From: Pseudophaeobacter arcticus DSM 23566
Lineage (GTDB): Bacteria > Pseudomonadota > Alphaproteobacteria > Rhodobacterales > Rhodobacteraceae
Assembly: GCF_000473205.1 (NCBI RefSeq)
Contig: NZ_KI421507.1
Coordinates: 3,209,057 to 3,273,056, forward strand
Direction of reading: 5' to 3'
Length of the DNA: 64,000 bases
A program made the position numbers and the translations under genes. Below are positions 17,744 through 26,555 of this stretch, piece after piece (the stretch's first letter is position 1; the number at the start of each line of letters is the position of its first letter). The notes below the pieces were generated by a model, which ran no database searches, was not told the DNA's origin, and was given only the letters and a program-made list of their open reading frames with translations.

Positions 17744-18508
17744 TTAGCCGCGTGGGTCGTCCGAATTGTCTTCGTCGTCCTCGTCATCCGCATCGGGAAG
17801 GTTAAAGAAACTATCCGCATCCGCCATCGGATTATTTGAGGGACGTTCATTGCCGCCACCCAGGGTAAAGCTTTCGAGACCTTCGATCCCGGCAGGCATC
17901 TTGGGCTCTGAATCCATACCCAGAGACTGCTCGGTGGAGACCAGCTTGCGGCGCTCGTCATCGTTCATCACGCCGCCTTCGGCGGCCTTCTTCGCGGCGG
18001 CCTTTTGCACAATCGCGTCCAGTTCGGACTGCTTGCACAGACCCAGAGCAACCGGGTCAATTGGCTGCATGTTGGAAATGTTCCAGTGGGTGCGCTCGCG
18101 GATCGACTGGATCGTCGGCTTGGTGGTGCCAACCAGTTTGGCAATCTGAGCATCCGACAGTTCGGGGTGGAACTTTACCAGCCAGAGAATCGAATTGGGC
18201 CGGTCCTGGCGCTTGGACAGGGGCGTGTAGCGCGGGCCACGGCGTTTTTCTTCGCCTGCAGCTGCGGCGTTGAATTTAAGCTTCAGCTTGTACAGCGGGC
18301 TGGCCTCGGCCTTGTCGATTTCATCCTGGGTCAGCTGATTGTTGGTCACCGGGTCAAAGCCTTTGACACCCGTAGCGACATCCCCATCCGCAATGCCCTG
18401 AATTTCCAACTCGTGCATGCCGACGAAATCCGCAATCTGCTTGAAGCTGATCGTTGTATTGTCCACCAGCCACACGGCGGTTGCCTTGGCCATCAATGGT
18501 TTTGCCAT
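17744..18508 (-). CDS. trcR: TrcR (DUF1013) cell-cycle transcriptional regulator
   Basis: A 254-residue protein conserved in alphaproteobacteria. It starts MAKPLMAKATAVWLVDNTTISFKQIADFVGMHELEIQGIADG, a helix-turn-helix-like segment, and has a second one in LSDAQIAKLVGTTKPTIQSIRERTHWN, which looks like a sigma-factor-type DNA-recognition helix. The C-terminus is low-complexity and acidic (DADDEDDEDNSDDPRG). The ATG at 18508 has AGGAGAT upstream; a longer in-frame extension lacks family support. The exact target set is not known from sequence. It is divergent from the RNase T2 gene. Confidence 0.85.
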   Translation of the reverse strand: MAKPLMAKATAVWLVDNTTISFKQIADFVGMHELEIQGIADGDVATGVKGFDPVTNNQLTQDEIDKAEASPLYKLKLKFNAAAAGEEKRRGPRYTPLSKRQDRPNSILWLVKFHPELSDAQIAKLVGTTKPTIQSIRERTHWNISNMQPIDPVALGLCKQSELDAIVQKAAAKKAAEGGVMNDDERRKLVSTEQSLGMDSEPKMPAGIEGLESFTLGGGNERPSNNPMADADSFFNLPDADDEDDEDNSDDPRG

Positions 18509-18653
18509 GTGCTCATCTCCTAAACTGCACCTTGTCCCAACATACAACTTCCCCGCCGCCTGAATTAGGCTGCCCCGGTGATTTGGGGTCGGTTTCCATT
18601 GTCGGGGAACTTCAGTCCTATATAGTCGCGCTGTTTTCATAAGGAAAGAGGCG

Positions 18654-19301
18654 ATGCGCAGGTTCTTGTTCGCAGCTATTTTGGCTCTCACCGGGGGATT
18701 TGCCCCTGCCGCCTGGGCAGATGGCGAAAAATCAGGTGAGTTCGACTATTACGTATTGGCGCTCAGCTGGTCGCCCAACTGGTGTGAGATCGAAGGCGAC
18801 GCCAAGAGATCCGATCAATGTGACCCGCGCCATGACCATGGCTGGACCCTGCACGGGCTCTGGCCGCAGTTTCATCGCGGCTGGCCCACATATTGCAACA
18901 CCCCAGAGGCCCCGCCCCGGCGCAGTGATACAGCACAAATGGCTGATATCATGGGAACTCCCGGTCTTGCCTGGCACCAATGGAAGAAACACGGCAGCTG
19001 CTCTGGCCTCAGCGCGCAGGCCTATCTGGACCTGTCGCGCGCGGCCTATGACAGCATCAACCGGCCAGCGATCTTTCGCAAGCTGGAGCGCCCTGTGACC
19101 CTGCCTGCGACATTGGTGGAGCAGGCGTTTTTGCAAGCCAACCCGCAGTTTGATGCCGACAGCGTCACCGTGACCTGCCGCGATCATCACATCCAAGAGG
19201 TCCGCCTGTGCCTGTCGCGCGATATGCAGCCGGTGCCCTGTGGGCGCGATGTAATCAAGGATTGTTCGCTAAAGGATGCCCTTTTTACACCAGTTCGGTG
19301 A
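18654..19301 (+). CDS. RNase T2 family ribonuclease, secreted
   Basis: A 215-residue protein with a cleavable signal peptide (about residues 1-22, ending in PAAWA-D). Both catalytic motifs of the T2 family are intact: CAS1 WTLHGLWPQ at about residues 63-71 and CAS2 WHQWKKHGSCS at about 102-112. Several paired cysteines fit a periplasmic or extracellular disulfide-bonded enzyme that cuts RNA through 2',3'-cyclic phosphate intermediates. The cyclic-nucleotide phosphodiesterase at 5337 could use such products, though the genes are not linked. Confidence 0.9.
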   Translation: MRRFLFAAILALTGGFAPAAWADGEKSGEFDYYVLALSWSPNWCEIEGDAKRSDQCDPRHDHGWTLHGLWPQFHRGWPTYCNTPEAPPRRSDTAQMADIMGTPGLAWHQWKKHGSCSGLSAQAYLDLSRAAYDSINRPAIFRKLERPVTLPATLVEQAFLQANPQFDADSVTVTCRDHHIQEVRLCLSRDMQPVPCGRDVIKDCSLKDALFTPVR

Positions 19302-19592
19302 CAGGAGAATCGGACCGGTCGTCACCTTTGCCCTACTCAATCTGGCTGCCCCTTGCGGCGTCAGGGGCTTGCTGTTTGCCCGGCCTGGCGCGTTGGTTTC
19401 TTTTGTACCAAAGCTGATATCTCGCACGCGCGCCCCTGTGGCAGGCCTGTGACCTGGGCTTGTGAAGGCCGGTAAACTGGATGTGATCACGCTATGTGCT
19501 AGATCTTGGTAATATGGGTCCTGTGCCGCATTGGCGCGGCTTTGCGGCATTCTTGATCCGGGCCCTCATATGGGATGAACGGGAGCACGCAC

Positions 19593-20450
19593 ATGGCACA
19601 TACAATCGGAAATCCGCTCAGCTGGCTGGCACAGCATCTGGGCTTAACCTCGGCGCATGTCTCGGATTCGGTGGCACACCTGGGCAGCGATGAGACCACC
19701 GCCCACCCCGAGGTAAATCACCTGGAAATGTCGGACCTGCGGGCTGCGCTGAAGGCTGGGGTCAAGGATTTTGCCGCCTGCCGCAGCGATGCGATGTTTC
19801 TGATCCTGTGCTACCCGTTGATCGGCCTTGGCCTGGTGATCATGAGCCTGCACGTCAACATGCTGCCACTGATCTTTCCGATGATCCTGGGCTTTGCCCT
19901 GCTGGGCCCTGCGGCCTCTGTCGGGCTGTATATCATGTCGGCGCGCCGGGCTGCCGGTTTCACCCCGCGCTGGGGCGATGCCTTTGAGGTGCTGCGCTCT
20001 CCGGCGCTGCTGTCGGTTCTGACCCTTGGGTTTTACCTTGCAGCGCTGTTCACGGCTTGGCTGATGGTGGCGAATGCGATCTACAACCACACCCTCGGTC
20101 CCGAGGCGCCAAGTTCTCTCAGCTCTTTCCTGCTTTCCATCGTGCAACAGCCCGAGGGCTGGCAAATGGTCTTTTGGGGCGGGCTGATTGGCGCAGTCTT
20201 TGCCATCACTGCCCTGGCGGTCAGCCTCGTCTCCTTTCCGCTGCTGCTAGAGCGCAATGTCGGCCTGCCCATTGCCGTCACCACCTCGGCCAGACTGGTG
20301 CGGAAGAACCCACGCGTGACCCTGACCTGGGGGGCCTTTGTGGCGCTGGCGATTTTCCTCGGCTCCCTGCCTGCCTTTGCCGGGCTGGTGCTGGTGATTC
20401 CAATCCTGGGACATGCCAGTTGGCATCTCTATCGGCGCGCGGTGCGCTGA
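19593..20450 (+). CDS. DUF2189 multi-pass membrane protein
   Basis: About 285 residues with a hydrophilic N-terminus (about 55 residues) and around six hydrophobic segments, including LILCYPLIGLGLVIMSLHV and FALLGPAASVGLYIMSARR, the pattern of the DUF2189 family. Function is unknown. An ATG at 19575 would add six residues; the ATG at 19593 has GGGAG upstream and is used. The 290 bp upstream hold no recognisable gene. Confidence 0.75.
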   Translation: MAHTIGNPLSWLAQHLGLTSAHVSDSVAHLGSDETTAHPEVNHLEMSDLRAALKAGVKDFAACRSDAMFLILCYPLIGLGLVIMSLHVNMLPLIFPMILGFALLGPAASVGLYIMSARRAAGFTPRWGDAFEVLRSPALLSVLTLGFYLAALFTAWLMVANAIYNHTLGPEAPSSLSSFLLSIVQQPEGWQMVFWGGLIGAVFAITALAVSLVSFPLLLERNVGLPIAVTTSARLVRKNPRVTLTWGAFVALAIFLGSLPAFAGLVLVIPILGHASWHLYRRAVR

Positions 20451-20611
20451 GACCCTCCTCCTCTTACGCTGCTGGGGACAGCCGAGGAGGTGTCGCCCGG
20501 GGCGCCCACCGGGTGGTGCCTGGCCGTCCCCACCGTCCCCCCGGGGTCAGGCGCGCTTTTCCAGCCTCCCGCAGGTTTCCCTGCGGTGCAACTGCGGGTG
20601 CAGCTGTCAGG

Positions 20612-21601
20612 CTAGGCGTCGGAAACTTTCAGAACGATCTTGCCGATATGGCCTGAGCTTTCCATCCGGGCATGGGCGGCGGCAGCTTCTTCCAGTGGGA
20701 ATTCGCTGTCCATTACCGGCGCCAGTTTTCCGGCCTCAATCAGTGGCCAGACCACCTCGAACAGATCCTGAGCGATGCGCGCCTTTGCCAGATCGCTTTG
20801 CGGCCGCAGGGTGGACCCTGTCACCGTCAGGCGACGGGCCATGATCTGGGCAAAGTTCAGCTCGGCTTTGGGACCGGAGAGAAAGGCGATATGCACCATC
20901 CGGCCATCATCGGCGAGGGTTTTGATATTGCGGGGGATATACTCCCCACCCACCATGTCGAGGATCAGATCAGCACCGCCCTCGGCGCGCAGCACCTCAA
21001 CAAAATCTTCGGTTTTGTAGTTGATCGCCCGTTCAGCACCAAGATCACGACAGGCCTGGCATTTTTCATCCGACCCGGCGGTGGTGAAGACCCGCGCGCC
21101 CAGCGCAGTGGCCAGCTGGATTGCGGTGGTGCCAATGCCGGAGGATCCGCCATGCACCAAAAACCGCTCGCCGGCCTTTAGCCCACCACGGGCAAAGACA
21201 TTGGACCAGACGGTGAAACAGGTTTCCGGCAGGCAGGCCGCCTGTTTCAGGCTCATGCCATCCGGAATGGGCAGGCAATGGGCCGCCGGGGTTGCGACAT
21301 ATTCGGCGTAGCCACCACCGGGCAACAGGGCGCAGACCCGGTCGCCAATTTCCAATCCGGTGACACCGGCGCCCAGGGCGACAACTTCGCCTGCCGCCTC
21401 CAGCCCTGGCAGATCACTGGCGCCGGCGGGCGGATTATAGGCCCCGGCCCGTTGCAGCGCATCCGGACGGTTGACGCCTGCATAGGCCACCTTCAGCACC
21501 ACCTGACCATGCGCTGGCTGCGGCATTGGCCGTTGGGTGAGCGTCAGCACCTCTGGCCCGCCGGGGGTGGAGATTTCAATGGCACGCATCATGTCGCTCA
21601 T
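20612..21601 (-). CDS. NAD(P)H:quinone oxidoreductase, zinc-free MDR family
   Basis: A 329-residue medium-chain reductase of the PIG3/quinone-oxidoreductase type. It has a GroES-like N-terminal domain (GVNRPDALQRAGAY), a Rossmann nucleotide site with VHGGSSGIGTTAIQLA (about residues 148-163), and no catalytic zinc cysteine set. These enzymes reduce quinones or enones with NADPH. It lies downstream of COQ9 on the same strand, but a 200-bp gap containing a 14-bp tandem repeat separates the two. Confidence 0.88.
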   Translation of the reverse strand: MSDMMRAIEISTPGGPEVLTLTQRPMPQPAHGQVVLKVAYAGVNRPDALQRAGAYNPPAGASDLPGLEAAGEVVALGAGVTGLEIGDRVCALLPGGGYAEYVATPAAHCLPIPDGMSLKQAACLPETCFTVWSNVFARGGLKAGERFLVHGGSSGIGTTAIQLATALGARVFTTAGSDEKCQACRDLGAERAINYKTEDFVEVLRAEGGADLILDMVGGEYIPRNIKTLADDGRMVHIAFLSGPKAELNFAQIMARRLTVTGSTLRPQSDLAKARIAQDLFEVVWPLIEAGKLAPVMDSEFPLEEAAAAHARMESSGHIGKIVLKVSDA

Positions 21602-21648
21602 ACGGGAGATCCTTATTGTCCTGGCCCAGCCGTCTGCTTTGGCCCCTG

Positions 21649-21714
21649 TCTTGGTGTGTCTGTCTTGGTGTGTCTGTCTTGGTGTGTCTGTCTTGGTGTG
21701 TCTGTCTTGGTGTG
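21649..21714. repeat. 14-bp tandem repeat, about 4.7 copies
   Basis: Four exact copies of TCTTGGTGTGTCTG (21649-21704) are followed by a partial copy TCTTGGTGTG. It lies 48 bp upstream of the quinone oxidoreductase start codon (reverse strand) and 90 bp after the COQ9 stop. Confidence 0.97.
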
Positions 21715-21804
21715 AAAGTTACCCTGATCGCTCAGCCCGGCAAAGCCCAGCCGGATCCTACGTCACAAACCGGTGGCGCTAAACCGGTGGCTCTAATCCT
21801 GGCC

Positions 21805-22503
21805 CTAGTCCTGGCGCCCCGGCAGGTCATCCTGTGCCGCAGGTCGTTTGATCTGGGAGGACAGCCACTCTGGCGCCGCCAAAAGAGGCTTGAGCAGAGG
21901 GTTCTTGCGCAGGCCCGCCTTTACCTTCTCAAACTGCATCACGTTGTCGATACGCCGATCCAGAAATTCCCAGGTGGCCTGATGATTGGGGCTGTCATCC
22001 CCCAGCCAATAAAGCAGCGTCGAGGAATAGACCCCCGACAGGATGGTACGTTTACTGTACCAGTTCAGATCCTCCGAGCTGTCGCCCAGCGCGGTCCAGA
22101 TCGCATCACAGGTGCCCCACACAGCCTTGGCCCCCGCTGCGGCATGTTGCGGCAAGGCAAACAGTGTCACACCACGGCGCACCGCTTCTTTGTCTTCGGC
22201 CACCTCTAACCGGTAGCGCACCATGGCGGCGATTCGGTCACGGAACCGCAGGTCCGACAGATCACTCTGCGCCAGACGCGCCAGCATCATCTGGTCACCA
22301 CGCCGGTGATAGGCCAGGGCCAGATCCACCGCGCCCCGCGGACAGATCGCCCGCGCCAGCACCGGGTTGATGCCGGTATCCGCAATCGCCGCCTCAAATG
22401 TTGCCTCGGACCAGCCATCAAACACCACATGCAGCAGGGCTGCATCCAGCAATTGGGTCACCAGATCGCTGGGCTGATCTGTCTGGTTTTCCTGGCTGCT
22501 CAT
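21805..22503 (-). CDS. COQ9-family ubiquinone biosynthesis protein
   Basis: A 232-residue protein of the COQ9 family: a TetR-like helical N-terminus (LLDAALLHVVFDGWSEATFEAAIADTGI) without DNA-recognition features, and a C-terminal part with the conserved DLNWYSKRTILSGVYSSTLLYWLGDDSP segment that forms the lipid-binding surface. It supports late ubiquinone hydroxylation. GGGAG precedes the ATG. It is divergent from rpsU. Confidence 0.88.
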   Translation of the reverse strand: MSSQENQTDQPSDLVTQLLDAALLHVVFDGWSEATFEAAIADTGINPVLARAICPRGAVDLALAYHRRGDQMMLARLAQSDLSDLRFRDRIAAMVRYRLEVAEDKEAVRRGVTLFALPQHAAAGAKAVWGTCDAIWTALGDSSEDLNWYSKRTILSGVYSSTLLYWLGDDSPNHQATWEFLDRRIDNVMQFEKVKAGLRKNPLLKPLLAAPEWLSSQIKRPAAQDDLPGRQD

Positions 22504-22636
22504 GGGGGGTCTCCCGAAATGAAAGTGATGCGACCCCCGGCATCTGGGGAGTCGCGGCGTGATATCACAGTACTAGACAACATACAGGAGCTTTGCTATA
22601 TGGCCACTTCCTGCAAATCCTTGCAACTCTATCTAG

Positions 22637-22654
22637 AAAGGTGGTGAAAACCAC
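22637..22654 (+). promoter_or_regulatory. Shine-Dalgarno hairpin at the rpsU start
   Basis: AAAG-GTGGT-GAAA-ACCAC-ATG: a perfect 5-bp stem (22641-22645 with 22650-22654) capped by a GNRA-type GAAA loop abuts the start codon and contains most of the AAGGTGG ribosome binding sequence. Confidence 0.55.
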
Positions 22655-22861
22655 ATGCAGGTTAGTGTTCGTGACAACAATGTCGATCAGGCGCTCCGCG
22701 CTCTGAAGAAAAAGCTGCAGCGTGAAGGCGTCTTCCGCGAAATGAAGCTCAAGCAACATTTCGAAAAGCCGTCCGAGAAAAAAGCGCGCGAGAAAGCTGA
22801 AGCGATCCGTCGTGCCCGTAAACTGGCGCGTAAGAAAGCACAGCGCGAAGGTATGCTCTAA
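22655..22861 (+). CDS. rpsU: 30S ribosomal protein S21
   Basis: A 68-residue basic protein starting [20 protein letters not shown], with the [38 protein letters not shown] core typical of S21. It binds the 3' minor domain of 16S rRNA near the anti-Shine-Dalgarno sequence. It stands alone between divergent COQ9 and a terminator-like hairpin. Confidence 0.96.
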   Translation: MQVSVRDNNVDQALRALKKKLQREGVFREMKLKQHFEKPSEKKAREKAEAIRRARKLARKKAQREGML

Positions 22862-22916
22862 GCTCCTTCTATCGGCCTTTTAGGCTTCCAGTTCTTTTCT
22901 GGACACAAAGTTGATG

Positions 22917-22944
22917 ACCCCCGCGCCATGGCTCGGGGGTTTGT
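22917..22944 (+). terminator. Probable terminator after rpsU
   Basis: ACCCCCG and CGGGGGT form a 7-bp stem followed by a short TTGTCATTTC tract. Confidence 0.6.
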
Positions 22945-23502
22945 CATTTCTAGGGCCCCGTGATCCTGACCGTGATCCTGACCGCCTGCCATCCCGACCG
23001 CCGGTTTTGCAGACAGCCCGCGCCCCCATCTGTGCCGGCAGCTTTGCCACCATAAGAGAGCCAGCTTTGCTTTTGCGGCAAAGCGCAGGACGACCTATAG
23101 GCAAGATTTTTCCCAATACTAAACTTTAACGTGTATTTTTTCTCCGTACGTTCTATACTGGCTGTACTGGGCGACACCTCTGGGTTTCCCCGCCCATGTG
23201 CTTGCAGCCGGATTTGGAACACCCGGCTCTACCCGAGGTGACATAGCGCTCCCCCTAGTCAATAGGCGCGCCTTGCCCCCCTGCGCTCAAGGCTTATGTC
23301 ACCTCGGGATCCTTCCCCGCGCGCCCAAATCTTTCCGGCTCTTGCCCCACGCCGTCCCAGAATCCTGCCGGTTTCGAACCGGTAACCACAGCCCCGATCA
23401 GCGGGCTGAACACCACACTGGCTGAACAGCACGCCAGCCATGCCAGCCCACGCCAGCCCACTCCAGCCCGCCACCTGGGCACTCACTCAGCCACCTGGGC
23501 GC
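22945..23502. other. Gene-free stretch with short repeats and a long inverted repeat
   Basis: No supported gene in about 560 bp. It contains a 12-bp direct duplication (GTGATCCTGACC twice, near 22960), a perfect 14-bp inverted repeat (23232-23245 and 23295-23308, CCCGAGGTGACATA / TATGTCACCTCGGG, 49-nt loop) and CCAGCCCA-type repeats near 23430-23490. A reverse-strand frame at 23294-23482 has a hydrophobic start but no ribosome binding site. Confidence 0.7.
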
Positions 23503-24675
23503 TTAGTCTGGCTTGGGTGACCAGGCGACCGGAACTGTGATTGGCCCTCGAAACGCCCAGCCTCCGAACTGCGTATCCCCTGCAAGACGCAGATCTTCCA
23601 CTGCTTCAAACAGCATCGGCAGCGCAACCTGGCTTATCAGCGCCTTGGACAGCCACGCCCCGGCACAGAAATGCGGCCCAGCCCCAAAAGAGATCGCGGC
23701 AGAGCAATCGCGGTGCAGATCAAAGACATCCGGGCGGGCAAAGATCCGTTCATCCCGATTGCCCGACCCATACATCAAAAACACCCGATCCTCTGGCTGC
23801 AGGCTCGCCCCCTGCAGCGTGTATGGTTTTGCCACCCGGCGCGGTGACATGCCAATGGGAGAAATCCATCGCGCGTATTCTTCAAAGGCCTGCATCCAGG
23901 GAACCCGCCCCGACAGCACCTCCGCAAGCTGGTCGCGGTGGCGCAACAGCGCCCAGATCGTTCCGGCGATGGCATCGCGCGGTTCATTCTGGCCACCAGA
24001 AATCGCAAGCTTGATATTGGCCCGTATCGCCGCGTCCTGTAGCCCCGCCCGCTGCTGCACCGCCAAAAGAGAGCGATCATCGGGATCCAAAGGCTGCGCC
24101 AGTCTGTCGCTGATGCAGGCATCAATCCTGTCTGTCGCCACCTGACAGCGGCGCTCGACTTCGCCATCGCCTGCATAATTGGCACAGCCATCAATCATAT
24201 GCTGGCTGACCTGATCCATCTCATAAGCCGTCAAATTGGTCAGCCCGGTGATCCGCTTCAGCGCCTCACCCGAGACAACCATGGCGTAGTCACGCACCAG
24301 ATCGCAGCCCCCCTTGGGCACCAGCTGTTCAAGCACATCCTGCGTCAAGGCCTGAAACTGCGCCAACCAGTGATCACGCACTGTTTTGGGAGAGACCGTG
24401 GGGAAAATCGCCCGACGCTCTTGCATATGCGCATCGCCATCTTTGCGCATCATGTTCTCGCCCATCAGCTGGACCATCAACCCATCCGGCTGTTCAGAAG
24501 AGAAGACCTCCACCCTCTTTTCTTCGCAAAAGATGTCGTCCCGGCGGGTGATCAGATAGGCCTGAAGCTGCGGCACATAGACCACCGCAGCCCGCTCCCG
24601 CATCTTCGCCAGATCCGGATAGGGATCCTGCCAGAACCGTTTGAGGTCAATGTCATACTGTTCAGCCCGTGCCAT
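23503..24675 (-). CDS. Cytochrome P450
   Basis: About 390 residues, usual bacterial P450 length. The haem loop is FGAGPHFCAGAWLS (about residues 340-353, Cys the thiolate ligand). The I-helix shows AISGGQNEPRDAIAG in place of the usual acid-threonine pair. The K-helix-type stretch (FEEYARWISPIGMSPRRVA) keeps an E-x-x-R pair at EYAR and the downstream R of the ERR triad. A soluble monooxygenase needing separate redox partners, none of which is encoded nearby. A GGGAGG site favours the ATG at 24675 over the preceding GTG. It is divergent from a MarR gene; substrate unknown. Confidence 0.88.
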   Translation of the reverse strand: MARAEQYDIDLKRFWQDPYPDLAKMRERAAVVYVPQLQAYLITRRDDIFCEEKRVEVFSSEQPDGLMVQLMGENMMRKDGDAHMQERRAIFPTVSPKTVRDHWLAQFQALTQDVLEQLVPKGGCDLVRDYAMVVSGEALKRITGLTNLTAYEMDQVSQHMIDGCANYAGDGEVERRCQVATDRIDACISDRLAQPLDPDDRSLLAVQQRAGLQDAAIRANIKLAISGGQNEPRDAIAGTIWALLRHRDQLAEVLSGRVPWMQAFEEYARWISPIGMSPRRVAKPYTLQGASLQPEDRVFLMYGSGNRDERIFARPDVFDLHRDCSAAISFGAGPHFCAGAWLSKALISQVALPMLFEAVEDLRLAGDTQFGGWAFRGPITVPVAWSPKPD

Positions 24676-24722
24676 CACAGCCTCCCGCTTTGATCTTGCT
24701 GGCTGTACTGAAAGATGAATGA

Positions 24723-24736
24723 GTTGTCATGTCAAC
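24723..24736. promoter_or_regulatory. Candidate MarR operator in the P450/MarR gap
   Basis: GTTGTCATGTCAAC is palindromic at 12 of 14 positions and lies between the two divergent starts. Binding is inferred from position. Confidence 0.4.
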
Positions 24737-24752
24737 ACAGTCCCCCTAAGAT

Positions 24753-25271
24753 ATGGGCATGAGTGATACCCCTCCCCTGCCTGACGATATGTTCCTGGTC
24801 ACCGCCACCGGCAGCCCCGATGACCCTGCCGCGCCAACGCTGAGCCTGCAAAACAGCCCGGTCGTGCTGGTGACCTTTGCCGGCAACCGGCTGACACGGG
24901 AAGCAACCCGTGCCTATCAGGCAGAGTTTGGCATTGGCGTAATGGACTGGCGCATGCTGGTGATGCTGACCCGCAGCCCTGGCTGCTCTGTCGCTCAGGC
25001 GGCCCGCCTCACAGGGATCGACAAGGCAGCCGTCAGCCGGTCGTTGCAGCGGCTCGAAGGCAGCGGGCTGGCACAGTCCGAGGCCCAGGGCGGGGATGAG
25101 CGGCGCAAGTCCTGGAGCCTCACCCCAAAAGGGCAGGATCTCCACGGCAAAATCCTCCCCCGCGCGCTTGAGCGTCAGCAGGATCTGCTACAGGGGTTTT
25201 CACCAGAGGAGACCGCCCGTTTTACCAACTACCTGCGACGGTTTTTATCCAATATCGAAACCTCGCCATAG
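24753..25271 (+). CDS. MarR-family transcriptional regulator
   Basis: A 172-residue winged-helix regulator with an N-terminal extension of about 35 residues, a recognition helix in QAARLTGIDKAAVSRSLQRLEGSGL and a wing QGGDERRKSWSLTPKG. It is divergent from the P450 gene, its probable target. A second in-frame ATG at 24759 is an equally possible start; neither has a good ribosome binding site. Confidence 0.85.
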   Translation: MGMSDTPPLPDDMFLVTATGSPDDPAAPTLSLQNSPVVLVTFAGNRLTREATRAYQAEFGIGVMDWRMLVMLTRSPGCSVAQAARLTGIDKAAVSRSLQRLEGSGLAQSEAQGGDERRKSWSLTPKGQDLHGKILPRALERQQDLLQGFSPEETARFTNYLRRFLSNIETSP

Positions 25272-25383
25272 AGGCCCCGCACTGTGCCCTCGGGCACAGT
25301 GCGGGGCCCAACAGTGTGGGGCCTTCGTCAGAAGGTCGCTAAGCTGGCGGGAGCCCCCCCTTTAGCCTTTAATACCTTAGCCC

Positions 25384-26301
25384 TTAATAGATTTTGGGCA
25401 CATAAAGCTCGTCCGGCAACACCCGGCGCTCGTAGTCGGGATTATACTCCCGGTCCGGCAAAGACACTTTTTCGCTGCTCACCTCGGTATAGGGGATCTT
25501 GCTCAAAAGATGCTCGATGCAGTTCAGGCGTTCGCGTTTTTTGTCATTGCCTTCCACGATATACCAGGGGGCCTCGGGGATGTTCGTGCGTTCGAACATC
25601 TCTTCCTTGGATTTGGTATACTGCTCCCAGTGGATGCGGCTTTCCAGATCCATCGGTGACAGTTTCCATTGTTTCATCGGATCATGAATGCGCATCATAA
25701 ACCGCAGCTGCTGCTCTTCGTCGGTGATCGAGAACCAGTATTTCAACACGATAGTGTTTGAACGTACCAACATACGTTCAAATTCCGGTACATCTCGAAA
25801 GAAGGTTTCCACCTGGTCTTCATCGGCAAAGCCCATCACCCGTTCCACTCCGGCGCGGTTGTACCAGGAGCGGTCAAACAGCACGATCTCACCGCCCGAA
25901 GGCAGATGGGGCACATAGCGCTGGAAATACCACTGACTTTGCTCGCGCCGGCTCGGAGCCGGCAGCGCCACCACCCGCGCCACCCGCGGGTTAAGCCGCT
26001 GGGTGATCCGCTTGATCACCCCGCCCTTGCCGGCACTGTCGCGCCCTTCCATGATCACCAGCACCTTGGCGCCGGTCTCCACCACCCAGTCCTGCAGCTT
26101 GATCAGCTCTGCCTGAAGACGCAGCAGGTTGCGGAAATAGACTTTGCGATCCAGCATCTCCGGGTGTTGCTCGCGGTAAATCTTCCGCAGCTCCATGGAC
26201 AACATCGGCTCGGCAAATTCAATTTCGATATCCTCGTCCAGTGTGTCCTGCAGCTCAGCCTCAAGCCAATCAAAGGAGTCGGAGTCGGTATCGCTGGTCA
26301 C
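25384..26301 (-). CDS. ppk2: Polyphosphate kinase 2
   Basis: A 305-residue PPK2 enzyme with Walker A VIMEGRDSAGKGG (about residues 83-95), the lid region LPAPSRREQSQWYFQRYVPHLP and Walker B IVLFDRSWYNRAGVERVMGF (about 140-159). These cytoplasmic enzymes transfer phosphate from polyphosphate to nucleoside di- or monophosphates. The single PPK2 domain and an acidic N-terminus fit class I. No phosphate-regulon genes are adjacent. Confidence 0.92.
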   Translation of the reverse strand: MTSDTDSDSFDWLEAELQDTLDEDIEIEFAEPMLSMELRKIYREQHPEMLDRKVYFRNLLRLQAELIKLQDWVVETGAKVLVIMEGRDSAGKGGVIKRITQRLNPRVARVVALPAPSRREQSQWYFQRYVPHLPSGGEIVLFDRSWYNRAGVERVMGFADEDQVETFFRDVPEFERMLVRSNTIVLKYWFSITDEEQQLRFMMRIHDPMKQWKLSPMDLESRIHWEQYTKSKEEMFERTNIPEAPWYIVEGNDKKRERLNCIEHLLSKIPYTEVSSEKVSLPDREYNPDYERRVLPDELYVPKIY

Positions 26302-26555
26302 GGGCGTATTCCTTTACTGTACTGTCATTTGTCGATCCCACTACCAAGCCAGTGTGATCCTTTGATGTCACGCGCAAAAAAAACTGCAGGATCGCGACTG
26401 TTCGGCAAAGCCTCATGTGGTCCACCTGGGACGCGCCACTGTACTCGGCCATGTCCCAATGGAACCGCGTTTCACCGTGAGGTGCAACCGCAATTTCTGC
26501 GGTTGCGGCATCCCGGCACCACTGCACGACCTCTCGGCTCAAAGGATCAGCAGCG

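Noticed and set aside
21649..21714. CRISPR-like array
   Set aside because: The 14-bp units are contiguous with no spacers, and no cas genes are present.
21537..22209. Forward frames encoding VCLSWCVCLGV-type repeats
   Set aside because: They are translations of the 14-bp DNA repeat and run opposite to COQ9; no real protein features.
22655..22861. rpsU as part of a macromolecular-synthesis operon with dnaG and rpoD
   Set aside because: Neither gene is adjacent; a terminator-like hairpin and a gene-free stretch follow rpsU.
23360..23400. GGTTTCGAACCGG resembling a tRNA T-arm on either strand
   Set aside because: It is a self-complementary palindrome and no cloverleaf or CCA end can be formed.
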